Below are positions 56,381-64,000 of a stretch of DNA of 64,000 nt, piece by piece (the first letter of the stretch is position 1; each line of letters starts with the position of its first letter). A program made the position numbers and the translations under genes. Below the pieces are notes generated by a model. That model made no database searches. It saw only the letters and a list, made by a program, of their open reading frames with translations, and had not been told where the DNA came from. Origin of the DNA: Lineus longissimus (taxonomy: Eukaryota; Nemertea; Pilidiophora; Heteronemertea; Lineidae); assembly GCF_910592395.1 (NCBI RefSeq), contig NC_088311.1, positions 15,132,501 through 15,196,500 of the forward strand. Direction: 5' to 3'.

Positions 56381-59300
56381 GTACAATTTTTTTTTGTTGA
56401 GGCTAATACAAGCATGAAATGATTGGTTGATACATTGGAGGGTCGTCTATTCTAAATAAAATTATGACTGGTGGTGCAGCTTATCTTTAGGGGGCGAGTC
56501 CCATCTGATGAAATGTTCTAGTACCCAACTACACTGTCGAGTGCCGGACGAGAACATTAATGGCTGGAGTTTGAGCTTACTTTAGGAAGCCAGCCACATC
56601 TGATGAAATGTTCTTGTACCCACTACACTATTGACTACTGGGTGAGGATAATTGCAGAACAGGCCCTGATGCATTTGGTAAGATTCCCCTGATTTTCCAC
56701 CATTTAGTGTTCTTTGAATTACCTCACAAATAACAGTGGGTGCTCAACCCTCTCACTGCTACATGTAGGTTGCAATTGAACTCGCCGAGAGAATTATACC
56801 CTTCACTGCAAGACATGTTTCGACCTCCCGAAGAAGTTCTTGGGGTTCAAAACTGTGAAGCTTTCCCATACAAATGTTTTTTTGTGCATGAACTGAACTT
56901 TTGAAAGCAACAAAGAAAATTTGTGTTTAACTTGATGCCAGCTATGCAATGGAAGAGGAAAGATTGTTGCCACTTCATGCGTCTGCTAAACTCCCCACAG
57001 TTTCTCATTGCCTAATATGTTGAAACTGCTTCCATTTGGTCACAGGTTTGGTAGTATCACTAAAATAGGGTAATGATGTGGAGGCCGAGACTAATTTGGG
57101 CGATCGCCAAGGAATATGCTATGAGACCCCTCTTCAACAGATCAAATTTGGTCTGTTGAAGCACCTTAATTTGAAACTGTAGCATTGAATAAGCCCCAAA
57201 ACGTCCAATGTGTACTGCATCAAGTAAGATGGACAGGAAATTATTGTAAAATATAGCGTGTACAATTTTCTATACATGCCTTGGGCATTAAAAAAAGTGT
57301 CTTACATTGGTGACGACTCAACCCCTTATTCTGAGGCTGGAAACTGGCTCGCTTTTGACAATACTTCCAGCAAATTGACCCCAACCCTGCCAGTGGTTAT
57401 TTGAAGGTATAGATTCTGAAAAGGAATGCTGGGGAAGGGCGCAGCCATCTGATAGAGAGAGGTGTCTCTCGTAGAAAGTAATTAGAAAACTATTCTTCTG
57501 GTTGTGTACAAGAGGATTTCATCAGTTTAGGTTTATTAACCAGAAGAAATAAGTATCAGATGGTTCCATTCTGCTGTGAATGCTAATGATGATACCTGTT
57601 CCCTGATCACATCCCCTTCCAACAGAATTTGCCTTTGGGGTCAGTGGAGAAGAGTATGGTTAAGAATCTTCCCATTCCCGGGCTTCTCTTCTCACTTTCG
57701 GCCTTAGCTCTGTAGCACAACTTGACGTGCATGATAACAAGACAGAGGAGATTTACAGAGTGTGAGAATATAGCCCTATGATCAACCTACCAGCAAACCA
57801 TTTTCTAAGTGAGGCTACATAGATATAAAATCATTACATTCCAGAACAAATTGTCGTTGTTTTTAATCATGAAATTTGATGTCGAGATAAATTTCCCTGA
57901 AAATATAGCGAAAAAAATAGTTTGTTTGATGAGTCTTTGCCTTTTTTTTTTAGATGATGACAGTGTTTTATCATGGCCTGGGTCAGACAAGGATGTCAGT
58001 ACCAGAACCACAACAAAACCTCCGGTAAAGTATACTCCAAGCCTAGCCGTGACGGCACCATCCTGAGTCTCATGCGTTTGTGTCACCACTATCGACCTCC
58101 ACAAACCCATGACGGTTTCCATCGATTTCCTGTTTTCTCAGCACGTACCCCAATCACAGCACTGATTTGAAAGCTTCAAGAGGGCAAAGGTCAATATCAT
58201 TCACACATTGCGGAAAAAATTTCAGGGTTTTGGATGAGTGATTTAGCAATCTCAAAACATTGCGGGTCAAGATGTGACATCACTTGAATATGGAATCATT
58301 CCAAGCCATGCAGATTCAGAAATTAATTTGTGGAAGAGTGAAACAATGAACAATATCAATAAGACACAATAATTGTTAGGTTTGAAAGTATGAATTTCAC
58401 TCTACCCACTCCGAAGCCCACCAATATTTTTGGCTCAGCGTAGGGGAGTCTATACAACACCGCTGTGTCCGTCGTCGGCGTTAGAGTGGCACGTTTCGTA
58501 ACCGCTTGAGGTCTGAACTTGGTACTCATGTATGTACCCTTGGGCCGTGGGGCAATTCACACCAAATTTCATTCCAAAGTCATTCGTGGTTTGGCCACCA
58601 AGGGGCATAATGCAAAAACATAAAACATGCAATAGGACCTGTGATTTTGGTGAGATTTTCATGACATGTTTTTGGTAGGTACTCCTAGCAAGGATACATC
58701 ACATATACAGGTTTTTGATTTGACCTACTTTTCAAGGTCACAGACTGACAAAGTTCGCTAAATCACCGATAGGTTGCACATTTCTAAGGATCAAGTCCAA
58801 AGTCCGCACGTAATATTCCCCGGCGAAATTCACCCTACAGTATTTTGCCCCAAAAATCGCTCCAGGCGATAATGGAGCGATTTTACGAAATTGGTGGCTC
58901 TTGCATGCTTGTCAAATATTCGGAACAATTTTGCAACGACTTTTGCCTTGTTTTATAGGCGGAAAAGTCATGTGATGTAAACAAATTGGGTCATACTAAA
59001 CAGCGTCCACCAGGTTTAAACACCTACTTAAGCCATCAAAGTAAAATCTAATGGTCATAAACGAAATAAGCAGGACATTTCCTGATCGTTTCGTGACATT
59101 TGTATGTAGATTAAATAGCAAGTTGTTGTCTAAAATGTGCCAGCGTCCACCACTCAGTCGGCGGCCATGTTGGATTTGACTTGGAGGAAATGATAGGGCT
59201 TCCCAATACAACAGGGGCCCTGTGATTTTAGACAACAACTCCCTTATCTTACACCCAAAAGTCATGAAATTTTCAGGAAATGTGTTCTTTATGGTGTACC

Positions 59301-62300
59301 TATTACGTTTATGGCCACTAAAGTTTATTTTGATGACTTTATACCCGACTTTAAAGCGAACTGGAACCGCCGAGCCAGTTCGTATGACCTCGTTTTCATT
59401 TCCCGCGTATCGGGTGATCAGAACGAGGCATGAATGAAACATGGCGCCTAGCTGTCAATCATTGAGTGACGTCACTACTATGGAATTTACTACGAAAACT
59501 CATGAATGAAAGATCGCATGACTCACGGCTGTTTGACAGATGTCAAAAGCACGAGGCCTGAGGCTGTGTGTATGCGTGTATATGTCCGTTAGCATGGTCT
59601 GCAGGCTATCATAGAGCATAGATGTAGAGATAAAGATGGAAGCGACGAGTGACCAAGATGCTAGCGATTTTTTGTCGATTTCGGCGATATTGGCGGAGCC
59701 AGAGGCACCAGAGATGTCCGCGGAAGGAGATAGTTTTGCGGAGGGCGACCTGGAGAGGTGGATGCGGACTATTCATCCCTAAAAAGTGTGATATCTCTAT
59801 TATGAGTGACTTGTTATCGATGACATTTTGGTAGGTTCTCCTAGCAAGGATACATCACATAATGTCGGGGTTTTGATTTGACCTAATTTTCAAAGTCATA
59901 TAGGTCAAAAGGCGTAAATTGCCCATTTGAGTGTAACTATGGCATGTTTCTTAACCGAAAAAGCTATGAACTTGAAATTTTGAACACATGATTCCCTACG
60001 TCAGTCATGTTACCTCGGACAGAAAATGTCCATCCGATCTGATTCTCGGCTTGGCCACCTGGAGGCCAAAACTAAAAAAGGTAAAAAGCGCTCGATAATT
60101 TCTTAATTTTTATTGTAGGTACATGAAATGACGATACATGACATGTCACGCATGTTTTGATTTGACCTCCTTTTCAAGGTCACAGAGGTCAAAAAGCGTA
60201 AATAGGCTGATGGTGGCACGTTTGGTAACGACTAGGGCTATTGACTTTATTGGTAAAAATTTAGCCAAATGTTATGAAATCTTGTCAACTAAATTTCGGT
60301 CCGGTTCGATTCCTGGTTTGGCCACCAGCTGCATAAAATCAAAAACAATATTATGTCTGTGAGGGAGGTGAGCACAATGGCCCTGGCCATTTCATTTGAC
60401 TCACCCAACGTTGAACTTTCATAAAATACTTTTCAGGGTAGTGCAACATCACTGCATGAGATGTCTTCCTTTGCATCATCCTCACGATCTTCCACTTTCT
60501 CAGAAACTGAACGGTTGCTGCAAATCAGGGGAGTTGGATCAGGGGAGTTTCCAACACCAATGAACACAGGCTCAAAAAATGTTGAGTCACTACAGAGAGG
60601 GACAGTGGTATCAGATGTCTTCCCAGAACCGGTAAATCAAATGGCACAAAACTTGAAGGAGCGCTCTGTATCAGATACTGCAAGATCCAATACGGGTACT
60701 CTACATAGGGGACGAGAAGTAAATAGTTCTCCCTCAGTGCAGATTGAGAACAAATTGTGTGCTCAAAAAGAAGAAGTAATCAAGCAAACTTCAGCTGGTA
60801 CCATCTCCATCACTGCAGTTGTTGCTAGCGCTAGCCAGGGTCTCATTGTGTCAGGCACGGACATCACAGGATCATTGACGAAAGATGCCATATCTGAGCC
60901 CCCAGCATCTGCACTCCCAGCATCTGCACTGAAGAATGCAAAAATCAGAAGAAAGTGAGTTTAAAGCAAGTTTAACCCTTCTGCACCCAGCCTCATAATT
61001 TTGCGAGTTCACTTACAGGTATATGGTGTCACAGCCCAGCCTTGCAGAATTGGGAGTTCATGTCGTCCCTGAGACAATTCTAAGAACTACATCGTCTTCC
61101 TGAATGTTCGCATAATTTATCATATATCTTTGCATGATTGCCTTTGGACACGTTCTTCGTCATGGTCATCCAGATCTTATAATTTCCTCCTTTGGTCCTC
61201 GTTGGGCATAAAGTTACGTGTTTTCGCAATCGACTTCTTCACCAATCACATTCAAAATACCTCTTGGTCAGATGGACGCTGAAATATAGAAAAAACTACA
61301 TTTGTTTTGAACATCGAAGTGCTGGTATCTAAAAATACCTGCTTTGCCAGAATCGAAAAAAGTATGATGAAAAAACTACCATTTCAAGCAAAATAAGGAC
61401 TGACTCTCTAAGCCATTTTTGGGCTCGCTTTGCGTATAGTGCCATTTATTTCGTAAAATGGAGTATACGGTAAAGTGTACGATATCCCTGCATACCCGCA
61501 CCCGGTATACATGTAGACTGGGGGGCCTGGATCCCAACTTAGCTTCGCAAAAGTTTCATTGTAAAATGGTTAGCATTACTCAATCTCACTATCTTAGGGA
61601 CAAAGTGTGCATTGAGTTGAGTGCAGTGCAGCCATATCTTTTTTTCAGGTGTAATCAACCATGCATCCCATGCATTTGAACTTTTAGCCAATGCGAGCGT
61701 GTTTTAGATGCGGTGATTTTTTTCAATAGTGACTTGAGTGTGTAGGAAAAATGTGAAGATTTGTCTGCCTCATCCTGCATATGACCATCTGTTTAATCCA
61801 GGGTCAGTAACGTGTGCGAGGTGAGGAGGATACGACTAACTCTTTTTTTTTCATGGATGGGACTACTGAGGGCCTGTAGTAGGCATTGTACGGACCCGGC
61901 ATATATTCGGAAGCAAAAGGGTTAAGCAGAGACCAACTTTTATATTTTCAGGATCAGTTATTCAGAAGAGGAAACAAAAAAGTCCATGCAGAATGCCAAA
62001 CTTCGAAGACTGGGGGGAGGATGTGATCAGGTTCATAGAAATGAATCAGATGATCAGAATGTCATTGACAACTGTACAAAAGAATGCACAATTGTGTCGA
62101 AAGAAAAAGGAGGGGTGTGTGTTCCAGATGATAAATGTGACAGCCAAATATCTTCTATGGAGAGTATTCAACATCCTGTTAATACAAGTATTCATTATCC
62201 ACATATGTGCGTTGGGCCAGGGGAAAAAATTGTGCTTGACTGTGTTGAGGTGCCTCCACTCGGGGAAGTAAATCAAAGGGAACCGAATGAAAGCTGTGTT

Positions 62301-64000
62301 GAGAAAGTGAATGAACTAATGAGAAAATCCATGCAGGATCAAAACGGAATAAAAGAAGCTGAAACCGTTCAAACCCAACATATATCTGTGTGTGTTAAAC
62401 CATCAAATCTATATTGTACATCAGTATTAATCCAAAGGAATCAGGTTCAGCCAACTGATAGATCAGTTAGAAGAGTCACAATGAGTGTTGGGCAGCAGTT
62501 TAGTAGTAGCGAATCTGAACACCAACCTGGGGACAAGAACATGGACTGTTCATTGATAAAAGCTCAAGGCCAAATAGAGGTTCTGAATGCTGCTAATACG
62601 AGGATAAACAAACGGGCTAGAAAACCAATAGATAAATGTTTTGAAGCTTTACCAGTCAATGTCTCAAAATCCAAGCAACAATCAAAAGTAGGCGCAGTTG
62701 TTGGTGGTATGAATTCACAGAACAAAAAGAGAGAAGTGAAGTCTGGTAATATTCATTCGAGCAGGGCACAATCTAATTACCAACAATCTGTCAACAGAAC
62801 CAAAGACAATAATTCTGATAAACTGTCCTCTCAGTCATCAATCAATGACCATCGTGAACTAGCAGAATTGAAATCAAGGAAAAAGTTGTTGCAGAAATAT
62901 TGCCATGATGAGGCTGACCATGTAACAGAGTTGCATTTAGGATCTGATCCTCAGTTGCATGTATCTAGTCTTCCTGCTGCTATGATAGGTAGGATAACCA
63001 AAGAAGGATCGGGCCTTGCATCTCCTGCTCAAGAATTGTGGGAACGGTCAATATCAACGAAACGAGGTAAAAAAACTATGCGACTGATGCATGATCTTAC
63101 TCCGCAAAGCTTGATGTCTATTAGTTTGGCATCTTCAACAAAAGATAATGTTGAAGTGGCTCCTGAAGAAACTGCTCACTACAACTCTAAAAACATTGAA
63201 GATGAAACTGATAAACTCCTTGAGGATGCTGTTTCAGCTAGTTCAGGATTTGCAAAGATGCCAAAAAACTCAAAATGTTTTGAAGATATCCATGTTTCTG
63301 GTACATGTTTACGTGTTATCGCCTGTCAGGCGGTGAATAAGATACCAGAGCTTTCAAATGTACAACCAGACTCGAAACAGGTGGAACATAAAAGGACACC
63401 AACTTGCAGAGATTCAAGGAAGAGTCCAGCTCATTCCGATATGATGGATATCGATATTGTTAGTGATGAAACTAGAGTAAAACCATCATCAGTGCCTTTG
63501 AGGAAAAGTAGCACTTTTGCTGAATCAACATTGAGTGACTTTGAAGATGAGTCTTTTTTCTTCTCATTGAAGAAGCCTGTCGTTGATAACCACTATCTTG
63601 AGGATACGAATGGAAACAAATATAAGGTCGTTGATGACAATGAGATTGTATGTCTGAAATCTTTCAAAAAAAAGAAGCATATCATTAGGCATGAAAAAAT
63701 AGTTGACAAGCACCCTGAAGCCATGCTGCAAGGTAATGAGGAAAAAATTGGGTATGTGGTGACTGACACAAAAGTAGTTGACAACCAGAACTTGAACATA
63801 GTTACTCTGGACGGATTGGAGACTAATTTAGCCTTTCAAACTGAAGATACTGCAACATCAAAACTTGGGTGTAAGACAAGCGGAAAAAAGAAAAATACAA
63901 ATAAGAAATTTGTTGACAGCCTATGTAAGAATATTGATATAGATGCCCTAGCTAGTTTGCCAAAACCAGGTCACCTAAAGAAACGCCCTAGTTTACATTC
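56292..64000 (+). CDS. Large disordered protein gene, tentatively CENP-C/Mif2-like (4 exons, both ends open)
   Basis: The model joins exons 56292-56380, 57954-58024, 60437-60954 and 61952 to beyond 64000. Phases fit at all three junctions. The last exon stays open for more than 2 kb to the window edge. The product is over 900 residues long in the window, rich in Ser, Lys, Gln and Asn, with no compact domain visible; basic patches such as SFKKKKHIIRHEK and acidic patches such as TLSDFEDESFFFS occur late. The first visible exon encodes RTGEDILAGKKIHVDQDGF followed by HNFSDYWSETDDDSVLS. Its pattern (RTG, then D.DG..N..D.., then acidic) resembles the N-terminus of fungal Mif2/CENP-C, an inner-kinetochore scaffold. 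That link rests on a short motif recalled from memory. The start exon lies upstream and was not found. It could instead be another unstructured nuclear protein. Confidence 0.75.
56381..57953. other. Intron of the right-hand gene
   Basis: No repeat or RNA recognised. An unseen small exon cannot be excluded, but phases already fit without one. Confidence 0.5.
57954..58024 (+). CDS. Right-hand gene, second visible exon
   Basis: The acceptor follows a strong T tract (CTTTTTTTTTAG) and the donor is GTAAAG. Two bases complete the Asp codon from the previous exon. Then 23 codons read DDSVLSWPGSDKDVSTRTTT and end KPP in phase 0, matching the next exon. Confidence 0.6.
58426..58745 (+). mobile_element. 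Family A 5' fragment
   Basis: TTTTTGGCTCAGCGTAGGGG, a minimal CGTCGTCGGCG tract and one core unit to TTTTCAAGGTCACAGA. Truncated on the right. Confidence 0.85.
59020..59345. mobile_element. Diverged fold-back (inverted repeat) in an intron
   Basis: Arms 59030-59135 and 59222-59340 are inverted copies sharing GTTGTTGTCTAAAAT, ACATTTCCTGA and GGTCATAAACG-like blocks, with about 25-30 percent divergence and small gaps. Confidence 0.65.
59636..59782 (+). pseudogene. Short acidic ORF cut by a family A insertion
   Basis: 48 codons starting MEATSDQDASDFLSISAILA and ending in DLERWMRTIHP exactly where the family A fragment begins. Good ATG context. Probably the start of a transposon or duplicated protein; family not recognised. 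Confidence 0.25.
59779..60398 (+). mobile_element. Family A 3' part
   Basis: Two diverged core units and the right end GGTGAGCACAATGGCCCTGG then CCATTTCATTT, with a 7-bp hairpin AATGGCC-CT-GGCCATT. Lies 40 bp upstream of a coding exon of the right-hand gene. Confidence 0.88.
60437..60954 (+). CDS. Right-hand gene, third visible exon
   Basis: The acceptor is ACTTTTCAG and the donor GTGAGT. It has 172 codons plus two bases. It begins GSATSLHEMSSFASSSRSST and is Ser/Thr rich. It ends with a short duplication (PASALPASAL) and a basic KNAKIRRK end. An internal ATG at 60461 is not needed as a start because the acceptor lies just upstream in frame. Confidence 0.7.
60955..61951. other. Intron of the right-hand gene
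   Basis: Ordinary intron with GTGAGT donor and TTTTCAG acceptor. No repeat family recognised. Confidence 0.5.
61952..64000 (+). CDS. Right-hand gene, long open exon running off the window
   Basis: The acceptor TTTTCAG ends at 61951. The first base completes a Lys codon and the frame starting at 61953 has no stop through 64000 (about 680 codons). The product is polar and low-complexity, e.g. MSVGQQFSSSESEHQPG and KRGKKTMRLMHDLTPQSL, ending near DALASLPKPGHLKKRPSLH. Codon use and absence of stops over 2 kb argue strongly that it is real coding sequence. No enzymatic motif is visible. Confidence 0.85.

Overview
This is a window of a multicellular eukaryotic nuclear genome. Coding sequence is sparse and split by introns with GT/AG borders. 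Most of the DNA is transposon-derived: non-autonomous elements, fold-backs, an LTR retroelement and a LINE. The mix of hairpin-ended, microsatellite-bearing repeats, PIF/Harbinger, BEL/Pao and THAP/P2X7-like fragments suggests a marine invertebrate (lophotrochozoan or non-vertebrate deuterostome). The sequence alone does not fix the phylum.

Two host genes can be built by hand. (1) On the minus strand, about 16.7 kb down to 2.8 kb, five coding exons with compatible splice phases encode the N-terminal part of HAUS3, a subunit of the augmin complex that nucleates spindle microtubules. The gene runs off the left edge. (2) On the plus strand, about 56.3 kb to the right edge, four phase-compatible exons encode a large, low-complexity, Ser/Lys-rich protein. 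Its last visible exon is open for over 2 kb to the end of the window. A short N-terminal segment resembles the Mif2/CENP-C N-terminus, but that identification is tentative.

Layout: 0-17 kb holds HAUS3, with introns filled by repeat families A (302-bp tandem units), B (145-bp tandem units with a four-monomer higher-order repeat at 4.1-5.3 kb) and a TIR element (11.2-12.1 kb). 17-25 kb holds family A copies, tandem duplications and nested fold-back insertions whose empty site survives next door. 25-27 kb holds a 759-bp fold-back with the N-terminus of a Harbinger transposase in its loop. 28.9-30 kb holds a family B array. 30.6-31.5 kb holds convergent P2X7-C-like and THAP fragments. 32-34.1 kb holds a long family A element with six 302-bp units. 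35.0-39.7 kb is a TIR-bounded composite with a frameshifted Harbinger transposase, a small spliced ORF and two nested TIR elements. 40-44.8 kb holds TIR elements (one with a 9-bp target duplication) and a family B remnant. 44.8-50.2 kb is an internally deleted BEL/Pao retrotransposon with about 1-kb LTRs, one of them interrupted by a 675-bp element. 51.6-53.9 kb is a broken LINE. 54-60.4 kb holds small repeats and family A fragments in and around the introns of the right-hand gene.

No rRNA, confident tRNA or CRISPR array was found. I see no operon-like or defence-system organisation. The notable content is repeat biology plus the two cell-division-type host genes.
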